A stretch of 64,000 bases of DNA from Hymenopus coronatus (GCA_030762935.1 CM060884.1:76427696-76491695); one strand, 5' to 3'; counted from the first letter of the stretch, positions 50,701 through 56,242 are shown. Notes: generated from the letters alone by a model not told the origin. Program-made: numbers and translations.

Positions 50701-52352
50701 AAATGTTCGCAATAAATCGTAATGATCCATCAGCTGTAAGCACATTAGAAGAATTAAAGCAAAATATCAGAACAGAAATTAACGATATTTCGGAAGCGTG
50801 AGAAGATGCCGTAGATGTATTGATGTAGCTGGGCGGAATTTGCAACATCTCCTGTGTTAAGGTATGCTCTGTGTTTATTAAAATAGCCTAGATAAGTTAG
50901 CACATTTTAATAAAGGCTAGCAATATATTCAGTTGATCACAACAATTAACCGAGAACAGAGTTTGGGTGAGTGCAGCTAATAGTTGGGCTGTGAAATTAC
51001 GGAATCACAAAGAGGAAGTTTTGAGACAGTTTCTTCTGAGGGTTTCTAGTCACAGTGCCTTTTAACCTAGCTAATCTTAAGAATAATTTCTTGAGAGCAA
51101 TTTGAAGCATTGCTGTATGGGAGGTTTTGATGGAGCTGCTGATTCCTTATGAATCATGGGATAATGTAGAGAAATTTGTTTTTTTATAAGATGAAGTCTA
51201 GGAATATGAATGTACAGGAGCAACGCATGAGCTTATAGGGTGTATAAGAGTATTGAACATTCCATTCGAAGCGGCGCTCTTAGTAGAGGGTATAACTTTG
51301 TGATTTTTAAAATAGCAATTGTTCAAATGTAAGATATATGGGATTCTAGGTAAGTTTTGTTTCTAGTATTACTCCTAGATATTTAACTGGTGTTTCTGGA
51401 GGCTGTTGTTTTTTACTTTCTCAATACGTACTATGTACATAGTGTATAGAGAAGGTATTGCATTTCACCCAACCGAAACTTCACCGGAAATATATATTTT
51501 GGGGCCCCTGAAACCAATAAGAAGCATTTTTATAGAAATGTCCGTGTGTTTGTGTAAGTGTCTCTGGACAGCATAGCTCAAAAGCGAAAAGTCCGTTAAA
51601 TACCAAAATTAGTATTTAAGCTCAGTACCTTCCAAGGATGCAACACGAAGATTTTCATGAACATCCTCCCACCATCAACCCTTTACATGGAAGAATTTTC
51701 AGAAATTTTGACTTTCTCAAAAATGCTTCTAACGATTTTGATTAAAATATATTTATTATATCTAAGATATTTAAATGACAATTAAAATGTACCTATATAA
51801 TGAATTTTCTAAGAATTGCATCTACAAACCTCTTTATTCAGGATGAATTTTGCTGAAAATTGTGTAATTGGTAACCGTAGGAAATAGATAAACCTTACTA
51901 CACATATATGAAGAACTCGTTAAAACACACACTTTAAGTAATATACATTTTTTCGTGGAGTTGACCTTTTTTGGGATATTCCTTGTTATTTCTAAACCGG
52001 GAATTTATCAAGCCCTTGCCATACAAACATAGCAACCAGCTTTTGACTATCACTTTAGCTAGTGTATATCTTATTTCCCTTCTACTTACAATAAACTGCG
52101 TAATAAGACCAATTCTGTTAATATTTATGTCGATTCGCATGAAGTACATAGAACAATAAGCTTTTTAACAATAAGTTATTAAGTCAGGTGAATGGAACAC
52201 ATGAGATTTTTTTTAAAACGAATTTGTATTTTTGTGTTTCAGGTTGGGCTCGTGTACAATGGGACGCAGCCGATTGGAACGTGTACCGTGTCGGCGTGGA
52301 GGGGTTCTATGATCTCAGACTTCTTACTGAATGTCGACCAGCTCAATCTTAA
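23268..52352 (+). CDS. Gene B: LDLa plus five MIB/HERC2 domains (multi-exon)
   Basis: Twelve exons join without a frame break: 23268-23420, 24378-24483, 26077-26181, 32401-32484, 33891-33989, 35855-35941, 37435-37539, 42988-43071, 46114-46224, 48778-48870, 49610-49711, 52243-52352. Counting from the ATG at 23289 the protein is 405 residues: a polar N-terminus with a hydrophobic stretch (about 32-44), an LDLa module (45-79), then MIB/HERC2 domains at about 80-142, 143-204, 205-267, 268-335 and 336-400. The first junction is phase 0 and all later ones phase 1. MIB/HERC2 domains are known from Mind bomb and HERC2, where they serve peptide binding beside ubiquitin-ligase domains. LDLa modules are calcium-binding and extracellular. 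No RING, HECT or ankyrin sequence is present. I infer a secreted or membrane-anchored binding protein; its ligand is unknown. Exons upstream of 23268 may exist. Confidence 0.85.
23515..23640 (+). repeat. Short repeat with inverted ends
   Basis: TGGAGAACTGGCGAGAGTGA near the left end and CCAGTTCTCCATTGGCGAG near the right end are inverted relatives. A related stretch (GCACTGGCGAGAGTGACTTC) is at about 32848. It lies in the first identified intron of gene B. Confidence 0.5.
24313..24420 (+). repeat. 54-bp tandem duplication of a splice acceptor and exon start
   Basis: Two adjacent copies (24313-24366 and 24367-24420) each hold TTTGTTTGTAG and the first 43 nt of the LDLa exon. The downstream acceptor (exon from 24378) gives a complete LDLa module. 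If splicing used the upstream acceptor (exon from 24324), translation would reach an in-frame TAG, the AG of the second acceptor, after 17 codons. It is either a recent real duplication or an assembly artefact. Confidence 0.9.
24378..24483 (+). CDS. Gene B LDLa exon
   Basis: A 106-nt exon, phase 0 in and phase 1 out (donor GTAAGC at 24484). Cysteine spacing is C-x5-C-x4-C-x6-C-x5-C-x8-C, exactly the LDL-receptor class A pattern, with the calcium-cage stretch [16 protein letters not shown]. The family folds outside the cytosol around a calcium ion with three disulfides. The acceptor and the first 43 nt of the exon are present twice in tandem (see the repeat at 24313-24420). Confidence 0.9.
25075..25935 (-). 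mobile_element. HX repeat copy, reverse
   Basis: Right end TCTGATGTATTCCATTCACA at 25079. AC-rich microsatellite near 25760-25790. Left palindrome ACACTATGTACATTGCACG at about 25900. It ends 140 bp before the domain 1 exon. Confidence 0.7.
26077..26181 (+). CDS. Gene B MIB/HERC2 domain 1, first half
   Basis: A 105-nt phase 1/1 exon with acceptor TTATTCCAG and donor GTAAGT. It reads [18 protein letters not shown], then [14 protein letters not shown]. The motif RVVRG-DW-W--QDG is the MIB/HERC2 signature. The first Gly codon is split with the LDLa exon, so the domain follows the last LDLa cysteine directly. Confidence 0.9.
26340..27062 (-). pseudogene. LINE 3' end, C-terminus of reverse transcriptase ORF
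   Basis: The reverse strand reads [19 protein letters not shown], then in another frame [20 protein letters not shown]. This resembles the common end of non-LTR retrotransposon ORF2 ('SFTVSAIRLWNSLP--VR------FK--L'). The low-coordinate end is a TTTA-type simple tail (26341-26362). Frame breaks show that it is dead. Confidence 0.6.
27745..27955 (-). repeat. tRNA-derived SINE, family S2, reverse
   Basis: CTACGTGCCGTAAATCTATA and the T-arm-like GGATTTGAACCCGCG match the reverse complement of the S2 family (full copy 61534-61821). Confidence 0.6.
28920..29570 (+). pseudogene. LINE ORF2 fragment, endonuclease-RT linker and start of RT
   Basis: After a decayed basic stretch, 29195-29563 is open and reads [20 protein letters not shown], then PPEGFKTA. 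This matches the 'ELKxGKAPGxDGIPxEFFK' entry motif of non-LTR reverse transcriptases. The catalytic YADD box is not present in the fragment. Confidence 0.6.
30455..30665 (+). pseudogene. RT fragment, copy 1 of a duplicated retroelement piece
   Basis: It reads [20 protein letters not shown], a stop, then [20 protein letters not shown]. This resembles the 'F-DF-KAFDSVNR--LW-KL' motif of LINE reverse transcriptases. A second copy is at 31165-31380, and both are followed by the same 3' sequence with a hammerhead-like motif. Confidence 0.6.
30790..30822 (+). ncRNA. Hammerhead-ribozyme-like core, copy 1
   Basis: CTGAGGA, then a stem GCCCG/CGGGC around a 9-nt loop, then GAAAC, as in the hammerhead core CUGANGA - stem II - GAAA. 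A clear stem III, cleavage triplet and stem I partner are not found, so it is probably degenerate. Confidence 0.4.
31165..31380 (+). pseudogene. RT fragment, copy 2
   Basis: It reads [14 protein letters not shown], then a stop, [20 protein letters not shown] and [12 protein letters not shown]. It is a paralogous copy of 30455-30665, with its 3' flank split by the 31451-32199 insertion. Confidence 0.6.
31451..32199. mobile_element. 749-bp element with terminal inverted repeats
   Basis: The left end CAGGTGTTAATGAACTA continues ACCGAAATA with one mismatch inside. The right end is its reverse complement (about 27 of 28 bp). It interrupts a retroelement copy whose uninterrupted relative is at 30720-30780, which confirms an insertion. 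The interior holds a poly-T run (31803-31817), a TTA microsatellite (31862-31896) and a tRNA-SINE-like piece, but no transposase. The target duplication is unclear, so the superfamily is left open. Confidence 0.7.
31860..31897 (+). repeat. (ATT)n microsatellite
   Basis: About 12 perfect ATT units, inside the 749-bp element. Confidence 0.95.
32216..32334 (+). ncRNA. Hairpin with hammerhead-like loop, copy 2
   Basis: Inverted arms 32216-32246 and 32301-32334 are nearly perfect, including GGCTTCTAGG (32237-32246) against CCTAGAAGCC (32301-32310). The loop carries CTGTTGA (one change from CTGATGA), GCCCG/CGGGC and GAAAC. This is the layout of a type I hammerhead with a long helix I. Stem III and the cleavage triplet are not evident. 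Confidence 0.5.
32401..32484 (+). CDS. Gene B MIB/HERC2 domain 1, second half
   Basis: An 84-nt phase 1/1 exon with acceptor TTTTAACAG and donor GTAAGT. It reads [18 protein letters not shown], then [10 protein letters not shown], matching the V-WD-G-----YR-G---KYDL half of the domain. A hairpin with a hammerhead-like loop ends about 66 bp upstream. Confidence 0.9.
32880..33020 (+). repeat. tRNA-like SINE fragment
   Basis: GATCGTGGGTTCGAGTTCCA gives a Pol III B box; it is followed by a short body and an A12 tract at 33032-33043. The A box is weak. Confidence 0.45.
33209..33821. mobile_element. Fold-back mariner made of two 3' ends
   Basis: Arms of about 185-200 bp (33209-33412 and 33638-33821) are inverted copies. 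Each arm encodes the transposase C-terminus reading outward: [20 protein letters not shown] on the reverse strand at left, [20 protein letters not shown] on the forward strand at right, both followed by VEK and stop. The centre holds more mariner sequence on the reverse strand ([28 protein letters not shown]), which includes the second and third acidic motifs of the D,D34D family. Confidence 0.75.
33891..33989 (+). CDS. Gene B MIB/HERC2 domain 2, first half
   Basis: A 99-nt phase 1/1 exon with acceptor TTATTTCAG and donor GTAAGT. It reads [18 protein letters not shown], then [16 protein letters not shown] fold-back mariner lies immediately upstream (33209-33821). Confidence 0.9.
34047..34165 (-). 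mobile_element. HX right-end fragment, reverse
   Basis: TCTAATGTGTTCCATTCACA at 34050, followed by about 110 bp of the right half. Confidence 0.6.
34168..34308 (+). repeat. Dispersed repeat, copy 1
   Basis: Starting TTACAAAACTTGGCCGCC, it matches 49877-50035 over about 140 bp, with GTGTGACCTTCACTACATTCC and CTGTCGTCACATGCGTCA as conserved blocks. No coding meaning is seen. Confidence 0.7.
34314..34392 (-). repeat. Single 92-bp-family unit, reverse
   Basis: GGACAGGAGTTGGATAGGTA and GGGATTTGAACCACGGATCT are the reverse complement of the 92-bp satellite unit. Confidence 0.7.
34430..34545 (-). repeat. SINE S1 fragment
   Basis: Reverse-complement match to the body of the 541-803 element, including the CCTCACGAGGCTGAGTGCAC block. 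An internal C9 run marks decay. Confidence 0.5.
34600..35455. other. GC-richer stretch, unrecognised
   Basis: A reverse-strand open frame (34768-35043), rich in His, Pro and Gln, has no recognisable domain. It is possibly the decayed gag-like part of a retroelement, but nothing decisive is seen. Confidence 0.3.
35503..35721 (+). repeat. Complex CA-rich microsatellite
   Basis: About 220 bp of ACAC with regular G interruptions (GCACACAGACACACACGCGC and similar), ending in a pure (CA)n. Long Val/Cys or Thr/His frames across it are artefacts. Confidence 0.95.
35855..35941 (+). CDS. Gene B MIB/HERC2 domain 2, second half (divergent)
   Basis: An 87-nt phase 1/1 exon with acceptor TATTTTTCAG and donor GTAAGT. 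It reads [18 protein letters not shown], then [11 protein letters not shown]. The usual Gly-Lys-Tyr-Asp-Leu end is replaced by IFYDL, so this is the most divergent of the five domains. Confidence 0.85.
36329..37107 (-). mobile_element. HX repeat copy, reverse
   Basis: Right end TCTGATGTGTTCCACTCACA. Block AAAATCTTCGTGTCACATCC near 36857. Left palindrome CACACTGTGTACATAGTACG near 37070. Confidence 0.7.
37435..37539 (+). CDS. Gene B MIB/HERC2 domain 3, first half
   Basis: A 105-nt phase 1/1 exon with acceptor GACTATTTCAG and donor GTGAGT. It reads [18 protein letters not shown], then [17 protein letters not shown]. It matches domain 1 in length and in the GNGPG loop, which suggests that repeats 1 and 3 are close relatives. 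Confidence 0.9.
37970..39380 (-). pseudogene. LINE ORF1/gag-like region with zinc knuckles (decayed)
   Basis: Clearly more GC-rich than its flanks. About 39114-38937 read on the reverse strand gives three CCHC-type knuckle remnants: CRRCCG, a stop, GHSLETC; then [13 protein letters not shown]; then [16 protein letters not shown]. Upstream on that strand is [21 protein letters not shown] Pro/Gln/Ser-rich frame follows the knuckles. Clustered knuckles are usual in ORF1 of Jockey/R1/I-type LINEs and in gag. In-frame stops show that it is dead. Confidence 0.55.
39530..39625 (+). repeat. tRNA-like SINE fragment
   Basis: CGTCCCGAGTTCCAATCTAG resembles a B box / T arm downstream of GGTCGTGATTGCCTCAAA. 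It is short and diverged. Confidence 0.3.
39908..40768 (-). mobile_element. HX repeat copy, reverse
   Basis: Right end TCTGATGTGTTCCATTCACA at 39909. Microsatellite (AC)n near 40605-40622. Left end ATATTACGTGTAGAGAAAG at 40742-40760. Confidence 0.7.
40800..40890 (+). pseudogene. Exon-like fragment with a weak CNC/Nrf Neh2-like motif
   Basis: An acceptor-like TATATTTCCAG is followed by an open stretch reading [20 protein letters not shown], then [10 protein letters not shown], before [18 protein letters not shown] resembles the LW-QDIDLG--REVF start of the CNC/Nrf Neh2 region, judged by eye. It is inside gene B intron 37540-42987 but its phase (0 in, 1 out) does not fit gene B, where it would run into TAG. 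It is probably an unrelated fragment or chance similarity. Confidence 0.2.
41185..42055 (-). mobile_element. HX repeat copy, reverse
   Basis: Right end AATCTGATGTGCCACACTCA. Left palindrome ACACTATGTACATAGTACG at about 42020. It faces the + copy at 42099, leaving about 45 bp between the two palindromic ends. Confidence 0.7.
42099..42958 (+). mobile_element. HX repeat copy
   Basis: Left palindrome CTATGTACATAG near 42119. Right end GTGTGAATGGAACACATCAG at about 42932-42951. The gene B domain 3 second-half exon begins about 30 bp later. Confidence 0.75.
42988..43071 (+). CDS. Gene B MIB/HERC2 domain 3, second half
   Basis: An 84-nt phase 1/1 exon with acceptor GTATTTTCAG and donor GTAAGT. It reads [18 protein letters not shown], then [10 protein letters not shown], close to the family consensus. 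An HX repeat ends about 30 bp upstream of the exon. Confidence 0.9.
43512..43980 (+). repeat. Inverted tRNA-like elements and a short 92-bp-type array
   Basis: On the reverse strand 43550-43610 reads GGTAGCTTAGTGATAGAGC (A-box-like) to GGGGTTCAAATCCCGG (B-box-like). On the forward strand 43683-43745 reads GGTAGCTCAGTGGTAGAGC to GTGGTTCAAATCTTGG. The two are head to head. Behind the forward one are about three units of the 92-bp satellite, which shows that the satellite derives from the 3' half and tail of this tRNA-like element. The acceptor stem is poor, so this is not a functional tRNA gene. Confidence 0.7.
43985..45300. other. No gene seen; SINE fragment only
   Basis: AT-rich sequence with an S1 SINE fragment (44180-44300). 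No supported exon. Confidence 0.4.
44180..44300 (-). repeat. SINE S1 fragment
   Basis: Shares the block GGTTAATGCGGTCTTCATGA and a CCACCCGGCCGC stretch with the 541-803 family, in reverse orientation. Confidence 0.45.
45330..45615. repeat. Inverted pair of 92-bp-family pieces
   Basis: Reverse unit at 45335-45410 (GGTTGGATAGTAGAGTCAGA, then AGCCGGGATTTGA) and forward pieces at 45538-45612 (TCATGGTAGCTCAGAGGCAG, then TTTTTCAGTCTGACTCT). Confidence 0.6.
46114..46224 (+). CDS. Gene B MIB/HERC2 domain 4, first half
   Basis: A 111-nt phase 1/1 exon with acceptor TTTTTTAACCAG and donor GTAAGT. It reads [18 protein letters not shown], then [19 protein letters not shown]. It is slightly longer than its sister exons because of the N-terminal linker and the PPAPG loop. 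Confidence 0.9.
46555..47430 (-). pseudogene. Mariner transposase, decayed
   Basis: The reverse strand shows the helix-turn-helix part ([37 protein letters not shown]), the middle ([34 protein letters not shown]) and the C-terminus ([35 protein letters not shown]), in order but in different frames and with deletions. This matches Tc1/mariner D,D34D transposases. The element lies between domain 4 half-exons of gene B and is on the opposite strand. Confidence 0.75.
47440..48770. other. No recognisable feature
   Basis: Intron sequence of mixed composition without supported repeats or exons. Confidence 0.4.
48778..48870 (+). CDS. Gene B MIB/HERC2 domain 4, second half
   Basis: A 93-nt phase 1/1 exon with acceptor TTTGTCGCAG and donor GTGAGT. 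It reads [20 protein letters not shown], then [11 protein letters not shown]. Confidence 0.9.
49610..49711 (+). CDS. Gene B MIB/HERC2 domain 5, first half
   Basis: A 102-nt phase 1/1 exon with acceptor ACAATGTTTCAG and donor GTAAAT. It reads [18 protein letters not shown], then [16 protein letters not shown]. It is the direct counterpart of gene A exon 144-245 (26 of 34 residues the same) and carries the first of two Cys in this domain. Confidence 0.9.
49877..50035 (+). repeat. Dispersed repeat, copy 2
   Basis: Second copy of the 34168-34308 family, slightly longer because of a short insertion, in the last intron of gene B. Confidence 0.7.
50440..50870 (+). pseudogene. IS630/mariner-like transposase fragments
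   Basis: [11 protein letters not shown] at about 50490-50520 matches the 'VLFSDEATFH' catalytic Asp motif of a widespread IS630-like family. [18 protein letters not shown] at about 50745-50800 matches its C-terminal part. The intervening region is lost. Confidence 0.55.
51410..52212 (+). mobile_element. HX repeat copy
   Basis: Left palindrome CGTACTATGTACATAGTGTA at 51427. Right end CAGGTGAATGGAACACATGAG at about 52183-52203. The last exon of gene B starts about 30 bp downstream. Gene A's last exon has an HX copy in the same place and orientation. Confidence 0.7.
52243..52352 (+). CDS. Gene B last coding exon, MIB/HERC2 domain 5, second half
   Basis: 110 nt after acceptor TTGTGTTTCAG. It reads [18 protein letters not shown], then [18 protein letters not shown] and TAA at 52350-52352. 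29 of 36 residues match the gene A last exon. The Cys in TEC may pair with the Cys at the start of domain 5. Confidence 0.9.
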
Positions 52353-52446
52353 TACTCCCTCTTCTATCAGCGGGCGATCCGTACACCAGCAGACGTGTTC
52401 AATCCGTTAACATTTTGTGTATGCAAATTGAACATTTCGACGAGAA

Positions 52447-52452
52447 ATTAAA
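52447..52452 (+). terminator. Possible polyadenylation signal of gene B
   Basis: ATTAAA, the common variant hexamer, lies 95 bp after the gene B stop codon. No AATAAA is seen closer. It is placed by position only. Confidence 0.4.
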
Positions 52453-52674
52453 ATAACGAAATGTAACTCTGAGTTGTACAGTTTATCACCAACCATTCTC
52501 CCTATACAGAAGGACTCAAAAAAAGTTTACAAAGATTAGTTCCTTACATCGAAACCAGAAAAAATGATCGTATAAACAGAAGTCCTAAAAGCCTTTGTTT
52601 CGGATTTATTGAGACTCAAAATGCTATTAATCAAAACATTTTAAAGTGACACATTATTAAATTTTTGACGTTTT

Positions 52675-53110
52675 CAGCTTGTTGGGAACTGTTCAACACA
52701 AACACCACTCATAGCAAGTGCTCGAAATGTCCTCCTCTTGCGTCTAGACACACCGCACTCATCGAAGCTTGGACTTCAAACACTATCTGCCAGTGTCATG
52801 GTTTCACAGGTTTCCATGGCAAGTAGATTAACAGTTTCTTCATCTGAGTGAAACCTGCATAAACCAATTGTTTAAGGTACTCCCAGAGATTGAATTTAGG
52901 GGAATGTGCAGACCAGGGAGTGTTCCTCCTCTACCTATCCACCTGTATCATGTGCTGGAGCCCCAACCTGCATGCACCACAACTTTCTTCTTCACATCAT
53001 CTAGTAAGCCTGGGAGACTGTTCTGAGTGAAGTCACAGAAGGCAGCGTGCTGGGATAATGTATTATGCAACCGACAAATGACAAATGTAAAGAAGCAGCT
53101 CTGGCAAGAC
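52675..53110 (-). pseudogene. IS630/mariner-like transposase C-terminus
   Basis: The reverse strand reads LWEYLKQLVYAG, then further on VFEVQASMSAVCLDARGGHF, EHLL. This matches the ending 'WGYLKxxVY...RxxxCxxxxGGHFEHLL' of the same transposase family as 50440-50870. It is within 350 bp downstream of gene B and opposite in strand. Confidence 0.6.
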
Positions 53111-53639
53111 AAGGCCAACTCTGGAGGGTAAAATGGGGAAAGCCTTCTATGAATGAGTGCATAGATAATTAAATTTTTGGGTTGGACCCTGAAAGCCGTT
53201 GAATGTAAAGTTTCATTAATACGTTGATAGCACGAAAACGAAGCGTTTTAGAGCATAAGTTTATATGAAGACATTTGCTTGTTTCTGTGTATGGAATCCA
53301 TCCCCAAAGTTAGTAAAAGTACTTTTGAATCACCTTGTATTACATTTCCTTCGAGCATGGTCACAAAAATGTCAGAAAACGCTAGATTGCTTGCTGGAGC
53401 ATCAGGCTGCAGTTAATACGATAACTTCATTCGCTTCCACACTGTGATGCTGGTAACTGCATTTGTTGGCCGGCTCTTCGGTTTTGTATGAAGCTTTCGA
53501 TTCTTCAATTACAATTGACCTTCCTGCGGGTCTTTTGATAACAGATACGCCCTCTGTCGCACAGTGGAACCAAGAATGATGCATCCAATTGACATTTGGG
53601 GGCAGAAAAAGGGTGCTCATGTATAGATAAAATTCATTG

Positions 53640-54300
53640 GTGTTTTTGCAACATGCTATCGGGAGTAGAATTAATTGAATTGGGAAGAATAGTCAAACGG
53701 GTAGTGAAGTATTTGAGCAGGATCCAAGTACTAGAGGAAGAAAATATTCTCAGACTGTATTAGGACACAAGTATCAGAAAAATGGGACAGGAACTGGATA
53801 TGTCAATTAAAGGAAATTATAAGAGGAGTTGGACTGGGGGAGATAGACAGTCAACTCTCAGCAGAGAGACAAAAACTATGGCATAAAGGGCAAGATAGAA
53901 TAGAAATCAGGAACAAGAAATAGTAGGCAGTTTAAGGGATAAGGGTACTTTAATATTATGTAGAAATATTAAGAAAGTATGCGGAAGAGAAAAACACGTT
54001 GATGTCTGTAGAGAAATGGAAAGAGAAGGTCTGGAACGGGTAAAAACAGGAACAATATTATTAAAAGTTATAAAAGTTGATAAATATCTATTCCCACTAT
54101 GTGGTAATGTTGATAACAATTTACATAGTATAATTGAGGTGTGAGGAACTAAGATGTGGAGAGAGATAATATGGAATAAAAACTTTTTGGAAACAAAAAG
54201 AAAGAATTTATGAAACAAATAGGCAATTATACAGGGAAAGTAAGAGAGAAATGGGCGGAGGAAAATCGCCGAAGAAAGAGAGGAGGTTGTAAGTTACAAA
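53640..54300 (+). pseudogene. LINE ORF2 C-terminal fragment
   Basis: It reads CREMEREGLERVKTGTILLK, then YLFPLCGNVDNNLHSIIEV, resembling the C-x2-C--H cysteine-rich tail of non-LTR retrotransposon ORF2 ('CPLC-----H-L--C'). Frame interruptions are present. Confidence 0.5.
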
Positions 54301-54433
54301 AGAAATAAACAGGTTAAGTTGGTAGTTTATAAAAACGTATAATTAGAAGGAAAGGTACATGTACATAAATAACCAGGCTATTAACTGTATATTATACCAA
54401 ATTTAGCCACTCCAGGAAACTAACTATATATGT

Positions 54434-54643
54434 ATGAAGTTTGTAACTGAAAAGATGAAATACATTATTTATCTAAGAATCCTCTGTCGCGACATTGTTC
54501 GTACCAAACAGGACGTCTCCAAATTGTGGACTAAATGCCCAGCGAACCGCTACTACACTGTCTGTCTATTCCCACAAATCCAAGCCACACTGGCCGGTAA
54601 ATCAGCCATTTTCTCCAGAAATAATGTACACGTTTCTCATTAG
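54434..54643 (+). pseudogene. Possible transposase remnant
   Basis: RYYTVCLFPQIQATLAGKSA, then IFSRNNVHVSH, faintly recalls the 'DNA-PH' region of Tc1/mariner transposases. Too short to be sure. Confidence 0.25.
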
Positions 54644-54769
54644 ATGACAAATGAAAATCAGATTAACTTCTCTCCCTGAAATGATGGTATGACAATTTGT
54701 TTATGCAAAAAGTTGTTGAACATGCAGCATTATGAAATCGTCCCATAATTTACAGTCACCACGTATAAT

Positions 54770-55500
54770 ACAAAAACGAAAATTCCGTTAAATACGAAAT
54801 TTGGTGTTTAAGCTATGCACCTTCCAAAGATGCGACACAAAGATTTCAGAAAAATGACAATCAATAGCCTTTACATTAAACATCTTTGGAAAACTTTGAT
54901 GTTCTCAAAAATGATTCTAAAGATTTTGATTAAAATACCGCATGTTAAGATATTTAATCACTAATGAAATGTATATTTTGAATTTTCCGGGATTGGCCTC
55001 TGAAGACCTCTTTATTCTGAATGAGTTTTGCATATCTGGTAAACCGTCAGAGATACACAAACACTTCCAAAACAAAAATTGTAGATCTAATTAAAAGTAC
55101 CTATAAACCTTGATCTTTTGTATGAGCAACAAGAATTACAACTGTAATATTAGGAGTTATTAATTTAATGAAACACTTGTATTTACAGGAACAGGAACCT
55201 TAATATTAACTATCATGGTAACGAGAAAGAACTTATCAAGGATCATATACTGCACAAGTATTAACACCCGATGTTTGGCATATTCAAGAGTAGATCATTT
55301 CCGAGATGTTCTTTATTATTGGTTTCAATTTTAGACTACTTTCTCAAACAGGAAGTCTTTGTGTAAGTTTTGTCTTATTCCTGGCCATGCAAAGAAGCTA
55401 GTTTCAATAAAAATCGCATAGCGAATACTATTAAATGATTTCCTCTGGCTTTAGCCTTGTGTATTGCCTTATTTGCTGTCTACTTACAAGGAAGTTGCAA
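54770..55500 (+). mobile_element. HX internal fragments
   Basis: 54775-55095 carries CCTTCCAAAGATGCGACACA and the following block. 55290-55500 carries the right-half block (ATTTCCGAGATGTTCTTTAT). Both termini are missing. Confidence 0.55.
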
Positions 55501-55843
55501 CGGTGTATTAGCACCTTTTACATTTCATTATTTTGATCACTAATTTAATAAAGGAAAGCTATTTGCTTGGCAGATCTCAGCTCTCAACCAGCGAGGCTAA
55601 GAATGTGTTGTTGTATACGCCAAGGTTACTTCTTTTGTCAATCCAGAAATACAAATGCTTTTGTAAGAGCAAGGTTTTGGTGCAATAACCGTCTAAGTAA
55701 CAGGGAGTTTCTCAGAGACAGGATTTTTTCCTAAAAGTTCGTAGTTCGGGACCCTTCCATTATAAAGAGCAGTCACGTAAGTGAAATACAATGAACTACC
55801 GAAAGAAACCACGTGATAACTATATTTTTGCGCTACTTAGTAA

Positions 55844-55945
55844 CCAATCAGAAATGAGCCCTAAAATTGGATATTTTGGGTATAAAAGCAGTGTACACAG
55901 AAGAAACCGGGCTGACTGTATGTTCAGGGATGCTGTAGGCTGTAG
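55844..55945 (+). promoter_or_regulatory. Candidate RNA polymerase II core promoter with a first-exon donor
   Basis: CCAAT at 55844-55848, TATAAAAG at 55881-55888, and a possible start about 25-30 bp downstream (around 55911), followed by a strong donor TAG/GTAAGT at 55946. A second donor-like site follows ATGAGAAACATT near 56093. The spacing is that of a TATA promoter feeding a short 5' exon. No downstream coding exon is found in the remaining 8 kb, so the gene would extend past the window or the match is chance. Confidence 0.35.
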
Positions 55946-56179
55946 GTAAGTTCTGTTTTATATTGTTGATTCTCGATTATGTGACATTCTGATGTGAAAT
56001 AGTGCAGTTACCGTATTAGTTGATGCGTTAGTTTATTTCGCGCAATAGTGAAGTAAGCGATAACTACCGACGACCGTAGAAATGAGAAACATTGTAAGTG
56101 GAAGAAATAGCTCTAGTTATAAGCATATATTACTAAATCTACAAGCACTTTGTCGGGAGTCGCTCGACGGATTAGCGCC

Positions 56180-56181
56180 TC

Positions 56182-56234
<53 letters not shown>

Positions 56235-56242
56235 TAATAATA
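56180..56242 (+). repeat. (AAT)n microsatellite
   Basis: About 20 AAT units with one AAC interruption. Confidence 0.95.

Noticed and set aside
54434..54643. Possible next exon after gene B
   Set aside because: It has no MIB/HERC2 similarity and lies after the gene B stop. At best a transposase relic.
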